Shown here: positions 1 to 7,812 of the stretch, one piece after another
How the letters are laid out: each line of letters begins with the position of its first letter
How positions within the stretch are numbered: position 1 is the first letter of the stretch
Assembly: GCF_021556455.1 (NCBI RefSeq)
Contig: NZ_JAKGCV010000010.1
Location: forward strand, 1 to 43,028
Source: Streptomyces fuscigenes
GTDB taxonomy: Bacteria; Actinomycetota; Actinomycetes; Streptomycetales; Streptomycetaceae
Length of the DNA: 43,028 nucleotides
Direction of reading: 5' to 3'
Made by a program: the position numbers and the translations under genes
Notes under the pieces: model-generated
Databases searched by the model: none
What the model was told of the DNA's origin: nothing
The model's input: the letters and a program-made list of their open reading frames with translations, nothing else

Positions 1-94
1 GCCCGCGAGGCCGCCCGGTCCGGCGGTCACCCGGCCGCACGTGCACCGGCCCCTCGGCCGGGCCCCCGGCGTCCGCCGCACGCGCGCGGCAGCG

Positions 95-115
95 AAAAGC
101 CCCCGCGGCGGGGGC
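95..115 (-). terminator. Rho-independent terminator after tRNA-Lys
   Basis: On the minus strand GCCCCC-GCCGC-GGGGGC is followed directly by TTTT. It lies 26 nt beyond the 3' end of the tRNA-Lys gene at 142-215, as expected for its transcription terminator. Confidence 0.7.
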
Positions 116-141
116 CGGACGGGGGCGGGAAGCGGGAGGAG

Positions 142-215
142 TAGGCCGTGTGGGACTTGAACCCACAACCAACGGATTAAAAGTCCGCTGCTCTGACCAA
201 TTGAGCTAACGGCCC
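142..215 (-). tRNA. tRNA-Lys(UUU)
   Basis: Complete cloverleaf on the minus strand: acceptor arm GGGCCGT/ACGGCCT (one G-U pair), D arm with TTAGCTCAATTGGTCAGAGC, anticodon loop CTTTTAA closed by GCGGA/TCCGT giving anticodon UUU, and a T arm GTGGG-TTCAAGT-CCCAC. CCA is not encoded. It is nearly identical to the tRNA-Lys at 5886-5958 but has one extra base in the D loop, a different base below the anticodon stem and a C/T change in the T loop, so the two are separate isodecoders. Confidence 0.95.
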
Positions 216-520
216 GCACCGCGAAGCATAGTCCGCCCCCGCGGCCGACATGCCCGAGGCCGTGCTCGGCCCCGCCGCGTACACGCCCGAGGCCAGGGGT
301 CCGCTCCCGCCGCGTACGCGCCCCGGGCCGGGGTCCGCTCCTGCCGCGTACACGCCCCGGGCCGGGGTCCGCTCCCGCCGGGTACGCGCCCGAGGCCGCG
401 ACCGGCCCCGCCGTTCGCCGGGGTGGCCGCCACCGCGGGAAGTACGGCACCGCACGCCGGCCGGGCCCCGAATGCCGCCTCCCGTCCGCGTCGCCCGGGT
501 CAGAACGACCGGTGGAGGCG
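216..520. repeat. Gene-free stretch with 34-35 bp tandem repeats
   Basis: No convincing gene lies between the tRNA and the XRE gene. Positions 274-410 hold about four imperfect tandem copies of a 34-35 bp unit beginning GCC(G/C)(G/C)GTAC and containing GGGGTCCGCTCC; units begin at about 274, 309, 343 and 377. Open frames through it encode only Gly/Ala/Arg-rich repeat peptides. A DUF397 partner, often found next to XRE/DUF5753 genes, is not present here. Confidence 0.6.
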
Positions 521-1381
521 TCAGAACCGCCGGTGGAGGTCCGTCAGGATCTCCCGGGTCCGGGACGCCGACTCGGCGTGGGCGACCATGCGGTCCATGG
601 CCTCCTTGTGCTCGCCCACCTCGGTCGGATCGTCCAGGTAGAGCGCGCCCGTGAGGTACTCGACGTAGACGACGTCCGGCACCTCCGGCACGTCGAAGCG
701 GAACAGCACGAACGACGTGTACGTGCCCGGGTGGTGACCCGCCGACAGCTCCGCCATCTGGAGCGTCACGTTGGGCAGCTCGGACATCTCCAGCAGGCGG
801 GCGACTTGGTCCCGCATCAGCGAGGCCGACCCGACGGGCCGCAGCAGCACCGTCTCGTCCACCACGGCCCAGTAGGTGGGCGCGTTCTCGCGCGTCAGCA
901 GGGCCTGGCGCTGCTTGCGCAGCGCGACATGGCGCTCGACGCGGTCGGGATCGAACTGCCCCACCGCGCCCGTGCGCAGGATCTCGCGCGTGTACTCCTC
1001 CGTCTGGAGGAGCCCGGGCACGAAGTGGGGCTCGTACGTGCGGATCGTCTTCGCCGCCTCCTCCAGGCTGACGTATCCGCTGAACCAGCCCGGCAGCACG
1101 TCGTGGAAGCGCTGCCACCAGCCGGGCTTGTTGGCCTCCTCGGTGATCTCCAGGAACGCCGCGACATCGGCCGCGTCGATGCCGTACGCGGGCAGCAGCA
1201 CCTGGAGGTAGGGGATCTTCAACGCGACCTCGGCCGCCTCCATCCGGCGGATCGTCGCCACCGTGACGTGGAGCAGCTTGGCGGCCTGTTCCCGGGTCAC
1301 TCCGGCCCGCTCGCGCAGACCGCGCAACTGCCGGCTCAGGACGAGCTGGCCTATCGTCGGGGCGGACCGCGGTTCACTCAT
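521..1381 (-). CDS. XRE family regulator with DUF5753 domain
   Basis: A 286-residue DNA-binding regulator of a family greatly expanded in Streptomyces. Residues about 10-70 form a helix-turn-helix (LRGLRERAGVTREQAAKLL, then TVATIRRMEAAE). From about residue 90 the protein matches the DUF5753 type: WWQRFHDVLPGWF, a Y-E-P-H-F-V-P-G-L-L-Q-T-E-E-Y stretch and RQ.LL near the middle are its usual signatures. I chose ATG at 1381 because it begins MSEPRSAPTIG just before the HTH; an upstream in-frame ATG at 1402 adds seven unlike residues. Related genes are often paired with a DUF397 protein, absent here. The target is unknown. It is convergent with nothing and simply lies downstream of the zinc operon on the same strand, 134 nt after znuB2. 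Confidence 0.9.
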   Translation of the reverse strand: MSEPRSAPTIGQLVLSRQLRGLRERAGVTREQAAKLLHVTVATIRRMEAAEVALKIPYLQVLLPAYGIDAADVAAFLEITEEANKPGWWQRFHDVLPGWFSGYVSLEEAAKTIRTYEPHFVPGLLQTEEYTREILRTGAVGQFDPDRVERHVALRKQRQALLTRENAPTYWAVVDETVLLRPVGSASLMRDQVARLLEMSELPNVTLQMAELSAGHHPGTYTSFVLFRFDVPEVPDVVYVEYLTGALYLDDPTEVGEHKEAMDRMVAHAESASRTREILTDLHRRF

Positions 1382-1515
1382 GGCCGCCGGCCCCCAGTGC
1401 ACGCATGGGCGCAGTCTGCCACAGGGTCAGAACGTGAGTACGGGGGCCGTTCGTCCGGATTTCCCGCCCCCCGCACCCCCCTCCGGGCCCCCCTCCGGGC
1501 CCCGCTTCGCCCGTC

Positions 1516-2463
1516 CTACAGCGACCGTCCGCCCGTCACGGACCCTCCGACTCGTCGTGCGGGCCGGGCGGGCGGCGTCTGCCGCGCACCCGTCCGGGCG
1601 CGTCCCTTCAGGTACGTCAGCCCGTACACGGCCGTCGCCGCCGCCATGATGCAGAAGCTCGGCGGCAGCACCGGCACCGCGTAGCTGAGGGCGAGTCCCG
1701 CCCACATCTCGCCGAGCCCGAGCGCCGCCGACAGGGCGAGGCCGCGCAGGGGCCGCCCGGTGAGGCGGACCGCCGCTCCGGCAGGGGCCGCGAGCAGCCC
1801 GAGCAGCAGCAGCGAGCCGACCGCCTGCGTGGCCTCGGCGGCGCACGCGCCGACCAGGACGAGGAAGGCCAGGCCGAGCAGGCGCACCGGCACCCCGCGC
1901 GCGGCCGCCACCGCCTCGTCCACCGACGCGAACAGCAGCGGGCGGGCGATCGCCAGGACGGCCACGCAGATCCCGGCGGCCACCAGGCCCGCGGTCAGGG
2001 CCTGCCCGCCGGAGAGGCCGAAGACGGAGCCGAACAGGACGTTGACCCCGGCGCCGCCGTTCCCGGCGCTGCGGGACGTCGTGTAGAGGGTGAGGAAGAA
2101 GGCCCCGAGCCCGAGGATCCATGCGAACACCGAGCCGATCGCCACGTCGTCCGCCCGCCCCCGCCGGCCGAGGCCGCCGATCAGCAGGGCGACCGCGATC
2201 GTGCCGGCGAACAGTCCGAGCCGCAGGTCGTAGCCCCCGGCGAGCGCGGCGAGCGCGCCGGTGAACGCGACGTGGCTCAGCGCGTCGCCGGTGAACATCT
2301 GGGCGCGCAGGACCAGGAAGTAGCCGGTCAGTCCGGCGGCCAGGGCGATGGCCGAGCCGGCGAGGAACGCGTGCAGGAAGAACGGGTGCGTGAAGGCGGC
2401 GAGCGGGCCGTGTCCTGTGCCCGCCCCCGCGGCCAGCAGCGCGGCCGCCGCGCCGGCGCTCAT
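1516..2463 (-). CDS. znuB: Zinc ABC transporter permease, second ZnuB-type subunit
   Basis: A 315-residue integral membrane protein of the ABC-3 (ZnuB/TroC/MntB) permease family with about eight hydrophobic segments. Family signatures include the stretch around GYFLVLRAQMFTGDALSHVAF (about residues 47-67) and RPLLFASVDEAVAAARGVPV in the cytoplasmic coupling region. It would form half of the membrane channel that passes Zn2+ handed over by ZnuA. Its ATG overlaps the stop codon of the preceding permease gene (ATGA), so the two are translationally coupled and probably assemble as a heterodimer, as in the TroCD/SitCD type. The C-terminal 25 residues are Arg/Pro-rich and cytoplasmic. Zinc specificity is inferred from the Zur-like boxes upstream of the operon. 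Confidence 0.9.
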   Translation of the reverse strand: MSAGAAAALLAAGAGTGHGPLAAFTHPFFLHAFLAGSAIALAAGLTGYFLVLRAQMFTGDALSHVAFTGALAALAGGYDLRLGLFAGTIAVALLIGGLGRRGRADDVAIGSVFAWILGLGAFFLTLYTTSRSAGNGGAGVNVLFGSVFGLSGGQALTAGLVAAGICVAVLAIARPLLFASVDEAVAAARGVPVRLLGLAFLVLVGACAAEATQAVGSLLLLGLLAAPAGAAVRLTGRPLRGLALSAALGLGEMWAGLALSYAVPVLPPSFCIMAAATAVYGLTYLKGRARTGARQTPPARPARRVGGSVTGGRSL

Positions 2464-3404
2464 GCCGCGCCTCCCGCCGCCAGGGCCGGCTCCGCCCCGG
2501 CCCGGGCCCGGCGGCCCGCCCGGCCGCGTGCGTACGGGACGGCGCGCGCCAGCACGTACACCCCGAACGCGAACGTGGTCACGTAGAACCCCACCGGATA
2601 CGGCGAGTAGTACGCGACGATCAGCCCGGCCCAGGTCACGGCGACCGCGATCAGCGCCGACAGGGCGAGGCCGAGCGAGGGCCGCGAGGTGAGCGCCTGC
2701 GCGGCGGCGCCGGGCATCACGAGCAGCGCGAACACCAGGAGGGTGCCGGTGATCTGGGCGGCGCCCGCCGTCGCGGCGCCCAGCAGGACCAGGAAGACCA
2801 CGGACAGGAGCCGGACCGGGAGGCCGCGGCCGCGCGCCACGTCCGGATCGACGGACGCGAACAGCAGCGGCCGGCCGACGGCGGCCAGCACGAGCAGGAC
2901 CGCGGCGGTGACACCGAGCAGCAGCCACACCTGTCCCGGCGTGACGCCGAGGAAGCTGCCGAAGAGAAGCGAGGTCACCCCGCCGAGCAGGCCCTTGTAG
3001 AGGGTCGTGAACAGGAATCCGCAGGCGAGCAGGAACGCCTGGACCGTGCCGGTGACCGCCGACTCGTGCCCGCCCGCCGCCCGGCCGGTGCGCGGCACGG
3101 CCGCGACGACCACCGCCGCCGCCAGGCAGAACGCGAAGTAGCCGTACGTCGCCGACACCCCGACCAGGGCCGCGCAGGCGGCTCCGGGAAAGCCGACGGT
3201 GGCGATCGAGTGCCCCGCGAAGCTCTGCCGGCGCAGCACCATGAACCAGCCCATGACGCCGGCCGCGACCGCCACGAGCGTGCCCGCGCGGAAGGCGTTG
3301 ACCATGAAGGGGTACGCCCACATGGCCCGCAGGTCGGCGACCGGGTTCCAGGACCACGCGGGCAGCGCGCCGGCCGCCAGGGAGAAGGTGTCAGCCGTCG
3401 GCAC
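2460..3404 (-). CDS. znuB: Zinc ABC transporter permease, first ZnuB-type subunit
   Basis: A 314-residue ABC-3 family permease with about eight membrane segments. The N-terminal part contains MWAYPFMVNAFRAGTLV and GWFMVLRRQSFAGHSIATVG, typical of ZnuB/MntB proteins, and RPLLFASVDPDVARGRGLPV is the cytoplasmic loop that contacts the ATPase. It overlaps znuC by 14 nt upstream and the second permease gene by 4 nt downstream. It is clearly paralogous to the 1516-2463 product but not a recent duplicate, since similarity is limited to the conserved loops. Role: membrane channel subunit for Zn2+ import. Confidence 0.92.
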   Translation of the reverse strand: MPTADTFSLAAGALPAWSWNPVADLRAMWAYPFMVNAFRAGTLVAVAAGVMGWFMVLRRQSFAGHSIATVGFPGAACAALVGVSATYGYFAFCLAAAVVVAAVPRTGRAAGGHESAVTGTVQAFLLACGFLFTTLYKGLLGGVTSLLFGSFLGVTPGQVWLLLGVTAAVLLVLAAVGRPLLFASVDPDVARGRGLPVRLLSVVFLVLLGAATAGAAQITGTLLVFALLVMPGAAAQALTSRPSLGLALSALIAVAVTWAGLIVAYYSPYPVGFYVTTFAFGVYVLARAVPYARGRAGRRARAGAEPALAAGGAA

Positions 3405-4392
3405 GGCGCTCCTCCCCGTGTCGGTCGCCGGAGGGGCGCGGCCCGGGGACGGCCCGCGCGGAGGGGGTCCCCGGCGACGCGGGCCGCGCGGGGGTGTGCG
3501 CGGGGGCGTGCCCGTCCGCGTGCCGGTCGACGTGGCGGGCCGGGGCCTCCGGCTGGCCGACCACCACGAGCCGCCCGTCGGACGTGGTCAGCACCTCCAC
3601 GGACGTCGCGTACAGCCGCGACAGCGTCGCCGAGGTGATGACCTCGGCGGGGCGCCCCGCCACCGCACCGCCCTCCGCGAGGTACACGACCCGGTCCAGG
3701 CGCGAGAGGATCGGGTTGACGTCGTGGGCCACCATCACCACCGACACGCCCTCCTCCCGGCAGATCCGGCCGATCAGCGCGGCGATCGCCGCCTGGTTCG
3801 GCAGATCGAGGCTGTCCAGCGGCTCGTCGAGGAGGAGCAGCCGCGGCCGGCGCACGAGGGCCTGCGCGATGAGCAGCCGCTGCTGCTCCCCGCCGGAGCA
3901 CTGCCCGATGGGCCGGTGCGCGTACGCCTCGGCGCCGACGAGCCCGATCACCTCCGCGACCCGCCGCGCCGCCGCCCGCGCCCGGCCGCCGGGCCGGCCC
4001 GGCAGGAAGGACGGCAGGGGCAGCCCCCAGCGGTCGCCGTCCCAGCCGAGCCGCACGACGTCCTCGCCGCGCAGCCGCAGGGACGCGTCGAAGCTGCGGC
4101 GCTGCGGCAGGTAGCCCACCAGGGCCCCGGCCCGGCCCGGCCGGGCGCCGAGGACCCGCACCTCCCCGGCCGCGGGCGCCTGGACCCCCAGCAGGACCTT
4201 GACGAGCGTGGACTTGCCGACGCCGTTGGGACCGAGCACCGCGACGAACTCCCCCGCGCCCACCTCCAGGTCGACGCCGGACCACAGCGTCCGCCCGCCG
4301 GCCCGGACGGCCGCACCCCGCAGCGAGACCACGGGCTCCGCCGCGCCGTCCTCGGTCAGGGCCGCGCGGGCAGGCGCCTGCGCCGCGGTCAT
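3391..4392 (-). CDS. znuC: Zinc ABC transporter ATP-binding protein
   Basis: A 333-residue ABC ATPase that powers zinc import. Walker A is GPNGVGKST (about residues 54-62), the Q-loop is YLPQRRSFD, the signature is CSGGEQQR (a variant of LSGGQ), Walker B is LLLLDEPLDSLD and the switch histidine is in VMVAHDVN. These are the features of the ZnuC/MntA group. ATG at 4392 overlaps the znuA stop (ATGA). The last 50 residues form an unusual low-complexity tail with a His cluster (HVDRHADGHAPAHTP) followed by a Pro/Arg stretch. The His cluster could bind zinc and sense or buffer it at the cytoplasmic face; that is inference, and the core enzyme looks complete without it. Confidence 0.93.
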   Translation of the reverse strand: MTAAQAPARAALTEDGAAEPVVSLRGAAVRAGGRTLWSGVDLEVGAGEFVAVLGPNGVGKSTLVKVLLGVQAPAAGEVRVLGARPGRAGALVGYLPQRRSFDASLRLRGEDVVRLGWDGDRWGLPLPSFLPGRPGGRARAAARRVAEVIGLVGAEAYAHRPIGQCSGGEQQRLLIAQALVRRPRLLLLDEPLDSLDLPNQAAIAALIGRICREEGVSVVMVAHDVNPILSRLDRVVYLAEGGAVAGRPAEVITSATLSRLYATSVEVLTTSDGRLVVVGQPEAPARHVDRHADGHAPAHTPARPASPGTPSARAVPGPRPSGDRHGEERRADG

Positions 4393-5402
4393 TTCCCGGT
4401 GGCTTTCGCGAGGGCCGCCTGGATGCCCTTGAGCTGGCGCACCTGCCAGTCCTGGAACGAGGCGCCGGCCGGCGTGAGCGTCTCGGTGACGGTGGCGACC
4501 GGGATGCCCTTCGCCTTCGCGGCCTTGACCTGTGCCTGGACGTCGGGCGTCGCGTTCTGGCTGTTGTAGACGTACACCTTGATCTTCTTCTCGGCGATCT
4601 GCCGGTCGATCGTGGTCTTGTCCTTCGCGGTGGGGTCGGTGCCCTCGCTGATCGCGTCGAGGAACGACTCGGGGGTGACGAGGTCGAGCCCGAGGCCCTG
4701 CGCCAGCGGCGCGAAGATCGACTCGGAGGCGCCCACCGGGGTGCCCGCGTACGTCGCCCGGATGTCGGCGATCTCCTTGGTGTACGGGGCGAGGGTGGTG
4801 TTCTCGAAGGTGTTCTTGAGCTGGTCGAAGTCGGCCGCGTCGGCCGGGTCGATCTTCTTGTAGTCGGCCGTGATCTGCTCGACGACCTGGTGGACGTTGT
4901 CGGGCGAGTACCAGCGGTGCGGGTTCCCGTTCGCGGGTATGCCCGCCAGCTTGCCGACCTCCAGGTCGGTGCGGTCCTGCGCGGGGTTCGCCGACAGCAG
5001 CTTGCCGGCCCAGGAGTCGTAGCCGATCCCGTTGACGATCGCGAGGCGCGCGCCCGCGACGGTGCGGGCGTCCGCGGCGGTCGGCTCGTAGTCGTGCGGG
5101 TCCGCGCTGGGGTTGTCGATGATGCTCGTGACCTTCACGTGGGAGCCGCCCAGCTGGGAGGCGATGCTGCCCCAGAAGTTCTCGGCCGCCACCACCTGGA
5201 CGGCCGCGCCTCCGGCCTTCGCGGAACCGCCCTCGGCGGCGCCCTGCGCGGAGGACGACGACGTGCCGCCCCCGGCCTTCGAGGAGTCCCCGGACGCACT
5301 CGGGGAGCTGGGGGACGTGGAGCACGCGGCGACGGACACGGCGGCTATCGCGGCAGCGCCGCCGAGGGCGAGCCGGGAGGTGATGGCGTTCATGGCCGTC
5401 AC
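4389..5402 (-). CDS. znuA: Zinc ABC transporter substrate-binding lipoprotein
   Basis: A 337-residue exported lipoprotein of the ZnuA/TroA cluster A-I family. The signal peptide ends in VAAC, so Cys27 would be lipidated and the protein anchored outside the membrane. A Ser/Gly/Ala-rich linker follows. Metal-site family motifs are visible: DPHDYEPT with the first His, then NPHRWYSPDNV with the second. The long acidic-His loop of enterobacterial ZnuA is missing, which is normal in this group. The frame can start at GTG 5402 or ATG 5393; the second gives a more usual signal peptide. It is first in the operon and is preceded by two Zur-like boxes, so expression should rise when zinc is scarce. Confidence 0.93.
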   Translation of the reverse strand: MTAMNAITSRLALGGAAAIAAVSVAACSTSPSSPSASGDSSKAGGGTSSSSAQGAAEGGSAKAGGAAVQVVAAENFWGSIASQLGGSHVKVTSIIDNPSADPHDYEPTAADARTVAGARLAIVNGIGYDSWAGKLLSANPAQDRTDLEVGKLAGIPANGNPHRWYSPDNVHQVVEQITADYKKIDPADAADFDQLKNTFENTTLAPYTKEIADIRATYAGTPVGASESIFAPLAQGLGLDLVTPESFLDAISEGTDPTAKDKTTIDRQIAEKKIKVYVYNSQNATPDVQAQVKAAKAKGIPVATVTETLTPAGASFQDWQVRQLKGIQAALAKATGK

Positions 5403-5408
5403 GCTAGA

Positions 5409-5423
5409 TGGAAATGACTTTCA
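5409..5423. promoter_or_regulatory. Zur-box-like palindrome upstream of znuA
   Basis: TGGAAATGACTTTCA matches the palindromic Zur consensus TGAAAATGATTTTCA at 13 of 15 positions. It begins only 7 nt from the distal znuA start codon, where a bound repressor would block transcription. Confidence 0.7.
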
Positions 5424-5448
5424 ATACCAAGCCATGTTTGCACAGATA

Positions 5449-5463
5449 TGAAAATCATTACCG
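5449..5463. promoter_or_regulatory. Second Zur-box-like site upstream of znuA
   Basis: On the minus strand CGGTAATGATTTTCA matches the Zur consensus at 12 of 15 positions, with the right half perfect. Its centre lies 40 bp (about four helical turns) from that of the first box, so two Zur dimers could bind the same DNA face. Confidence 0.6.
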
Positions 5464-5885
5464 TTTCGTGATGCGTGCCCGCTCGGGGGCCGGGCTGCCT
5501 GGGGAAAGCGGTGCGGGTGCGACGGGCGGCACGGGTGCGACGCGGCTGCGAGGCGTGTGCGGACGGGAAGGCCGCGGGCGGGAGAGGCGCGGCGGCGCGG
5601 CCCTGGAGGAGGGTGGCACGCGGCGGCGCACGGGGCTCTGGCAGGCGTGGCGTGGCACGACCGGCGACCGCGGCGCTCACGGCGGGGCGGGGTTGTACGC
5701 GGCCGGTGGTTGGTGCGCGGCCGGCGCGGCGCTCACGGCACGTGCGGGGCGGCGGCGCGCGGGATCAGGACGCGCGAACCAGGGGATCTGAGGGACGGGG
5801 CCGGCGGGCGGCGACGCCGCCCCGGGGAGCGCCCGGGCGGCCGGGCGCGGGGCGGCCCGGACAGCACGGCCGGGTGGCCGGAAGG
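5464..5885. other. Intergenic region without a recognisable gene
   Basis: The 420 bp between the zinc operon control region and the second tRNA-Lys consists of GC-rich sequence with frames that encode only Arg/Gly/Ala-rich strings in every phase. I see no start with a ribosome binding site, no protein family motif and no hairpin of note. Confidence 0.5.
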
Positions 5886-5958
5886 TGGGCCGTGTGGGAC
5901 TCGAACCCACAACCAACGGATTAAAAGTCCGCGGCTCTGCCAATTGAGCTAACGGCCC
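5886..5958 (-). tRNA. tRNA-Lys(UUU), probable prophage attachment site
   Basis: Complete 73-nt cloverleaf on the minus strand with a fully paired acceptor arm GGGCCGT/ACGGCCC, discriminator A, anticodon loop CTTTTAA (UUU) and T loop TTCGAGT. CC follows the discriminator in the DNA but not A. The gene lies 310 bp from the integrase stop codon, so it is the likely site of integration. The integrase is on the 5' side of this tRNA, whereas most elements that use a tRNA sit on its 3' side; see findings. Confidence 0.95.
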
Positions 5959-6087
5959 CAGCGGTTCACACCATAGCGCCCTGTGCGTTCCCGTCCATGG
6001 AGTGCGCTCCAGTACTGGCCAGGACGGGCGTGGCGCTTCCATCTTGTCCACCCCGTGCGCCTCCGTCCACACCGTTTCGTGGTGTCT

Positions 6088-6220
6088 GGTGGAGCCCCGG
6101 TGGAGCCCGATGGTGGAGCACCGGTGGAGCAAGGTGGAGCACTTCGGTGGAGCAGGTGGAGCGCGGTGGAGCAGCCCGGTGGAGCAGGCGGAGCGGCCGG
6201 GTGGAGCACGCCGGCGGAGC
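6088..6220. repeat. Array of about twelve GGTGGAGC direct repeats
   Basis: The octamer GGTGGAGC (two copies as GGCGGAGC) begins at about 6088, 6099, 6112, 6123, 6133, 6146, 6155, 6165, 6178, 6187, 6200 and 6213. Spacings are 9-13 bp, near one helical turn. Lying between the tRNA and the integrase gene, it resembles an array of protein-binding sites (integrase arm sites, excisionase or partition-like iterons). It contains no credible gene. Confidence 0.75.
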
Positions 6221-6253
6221 GGCGAAACGCGGCCTCACCCGCGAGGACGCCAC

Positions 6254-6267
6254 GGTGGAGCTCCACC
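6254..6267. repeat. Perfect palindrome GGTGGAGCTCCACC
   Basis: A 14-bp perfect inverted repeat made from two face-to-face copies of the array octamer. It directly abuts the integrase stop codon and is the inverted end-member of the repeat array at 6088-6220. Confidence 0.7.
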
Positions 6268-7800
6268 TCACTTCTCCACCACCTGGCGCCGCGCCCGGGG
6301 CACCAGCGCGGCGGCGCGCTCGGCCGCCGTCTGGTCCACCTCGCGGATGAGCGACGTGTAGGTGTTGGAGGTGAGCACGATCGTGGAGTGCCGCAGCGTC
6401 TCCTTGATCGTGTGGAGGTCCGCGCCGGCCGCGTGGAGCACCGTGGCGCACACGTGCCGGAGGTCCCGGAGGTTGATCGGCGGGAGGCTCGTGCGGTCGT
6501 AGATCTCGCGGAACGCGCGCGAGACCCTGGCCGGGTGGAGCCACCCGCCCGTCTCCGTGGCGAAGACTTTGCCGGTCTCCTCCCACTTGTCGCCGCACGC
6601 CAGCCGCTCCCGTAGCTGCGCGGCCCGGTGCTCCCGGAGCACCTGCACGGTCCCGGCGTCCAGGGAGATGGTCGAGACGGAGCCCTCCGTTTTCGGGACG
6701 GTCTCCACGGTCGTCCAGCCGTCCACCACCACGATCTCCATCGTGACGGAGAGGAGCCCGGCCTCCAGGTTCACGTCCGTCCACTGCTGCCCCACCGCCT
6801 CACCACGCCGGAGTCCGCGGAAGCCCATGAGGTGGAAGATCGGGTACAGCCGGTCTCCCTCCGCCGCGTCCAGGAACTCGCCGAACTGAGCCGGCGTCCA
6901 GACCATGACGGACCCGGGGACCTCCCCCGTCTCCTGCCACCGCTCCACCCGCTCCGGCGTCCACAGGAGCGGTTTCGGCCGGGCAGCCGCCCCGAGCTCC
7001 ACGAAGGAGGCCGGGTTGAAGGTGATGTACTGCCGGGCGATCGCCGCGTTCAGCGCCGTACGGAGCGTGCGCCGGATCGCCTGCCGCGTGGCCGGCCCGT
7101 TGACCTTCCGGAACGGCGGCATGGCCGCGAGCTTGCCCCGCTCCGCGGCGAGCGCGGCCCGCTCGTCCGCCTTCGGCACGCCGCTACGGCCCCGCGTGCA
7201 CCGGGCCTCCTGCTCCCGGCGCGCCTGGTTCTCCGCGAGGATCACCTCATTCGCCTCCTCGATCTCCGCAAACAGCGTGTCGAGGTGCCCCACGTTCAGC
7301 TTGTCCAGGCGGATGTGGCCGATCCTCGGCGTGAGGTGGTAGCGCACGTGGGAGGCGTACCCGTAGAGGGTGGTCGGCCTGCTCTTCTTGCTATCGAGCC
7401 AGACCTCCAGCCACTGGCCCATCGTCATCTTCCCGTCCAGCGGGACGCCCACCCCGAGCTTCCGGGAGATGGCTATGGGGTCCGGGATGTCCTGCCGGTC
7501 CTTCTGCACCGCGGCCAGGAGGTCTCCCACTCTCCGGAGCTCGTCCTCCTCCTGGCCGGCCAGGTCGAGGATGGCTCGGATCCGGTCCAGGTCCCCCTGC
7601 GCTTCCTTGGACGTGGCGTAGCCGGTGCGCTCGAAGCGGCGCCGCTTCCCGTCCTCCCCGGGCGGGAGCTCCTGGATCACCCGGTAGCGCCCGTGCGTCC
7701 GCTTCTCCAGCTCCGGGCAACTCCCCGCTAATCTCTTCCCGTTGGACCCTCGGCACTCGCACCGCTTGCTGATGCCGCCCGCGCGGCGTGACCCTGGCAT
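6268..7800 (-). CDS. int: Tyrosine-type site-specific integrase
   Basis: A 510-residue tyrosine recombinase that would insert and excise the prophage at tRNA-Lys. An N-terminal arm-binding part contains a Cys/His cluster (CECRGSNGKRL...CPELEK), followed by a SAM-like core-binding domain (MGQWLEVWLDSKK...TTLYGYASHVRYHLTPRIG, about 130-170). The catalytic domain carries R331 (GLRRGE), K370 (PKTEG), R448 (LRDLRH), H471 (LRHST) and Y481 (SNTYTSL). The usual HxxR histidine is Arg445, a substitution often seen in actinobacterial integrases. The linker around 180-240 is long and charged. It precedes the GGTGGAGC array and the tRNA, and follows the repressor gene by 12 nt on the same strand, so repressor and integrase may be co-transcribed. 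Confidence 0.96.
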   Translation of the reverse strand: MPGSRRAGGISKRCECRGSNGKRLAGSCPELEKRTHGRYRVIQELPPGEDGKRRRFERTGYATSKEAQGDLDRIRAILDLAGQEEDELRRVGDLLAAVQKDRQDIPDPIAISRKLGVGVPLDGKMTMGQWLEVWLDSKKSRPTTLYGYASHVRYHLTPRIGHIRLDKLNVGHLDTLFAEIEEANEVILAENQARREQEARCTRGRSGVPKADERAALAAERGKLAAMPPFRKVNGPATRQAIRRTLRTALNAAIARQYITFNPASFVELGAAARPKPLLWTPERVERWQETGEVPGSVMVWTPAQFGEFLDAAEGDRLYPIFHLMGFRGLRRGEAVGQQWTDVNLEAGLLSVTMEIVVVDGWTTVETVPKTEGSVSTISLDAGTVQVLREHRAAQLRERLACGDKWEETGKVFATETGGWLHPARVSRAFREIYDRTSLPPINLRDLRHVCATVLHAAGADLHTIKETLRHSTIVLTSNTYTSLIREVDQTAAERAAALVPRARRQVVEK

Positions 7801-7812
7801 GGCGACCCCCTC

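Noticed and set aside
142..215. First tRNA-Lys as the left attachment repeat, making the zinc operon part of the mobile element
   Set aside because: The tRNA is intact with its own terminator, differs in several positions from the second tRNA, and the genes between are ordinary chromosomal zinc uptake genes with Zur-like boxes; the integrase adjoins the second tRNA.
177..1118. 313-residue minus-strand frame through the tRNA and tandem repeats
   Set aside because: It overlaps the XRE gene in another frame and runs through the tRNA-Lys; its sequence is composition-driven.
5475..5924. 149-residue plus-strand frame between the zinc operon and tRNA-Lys
   Set aside because: Low-complexity Arg/Gly/Ala sequence that runs into the antisense of the tRNA; no start signal or motif.
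6088..6220. CRISPR-like interpretation of the GGTGGAGC array
   Set aside because: Repeats are only 8 bp with 1-5 bp between them, with no spacers of 30 bp or more and no cas genes nearby.
6002..6361. Plus-strand frames of about 110-120 residues across the repeat array
   Set aside because: They translate the octamer array into Trp/Ser/Gly/Glu repeats in three phases and have no start signal.
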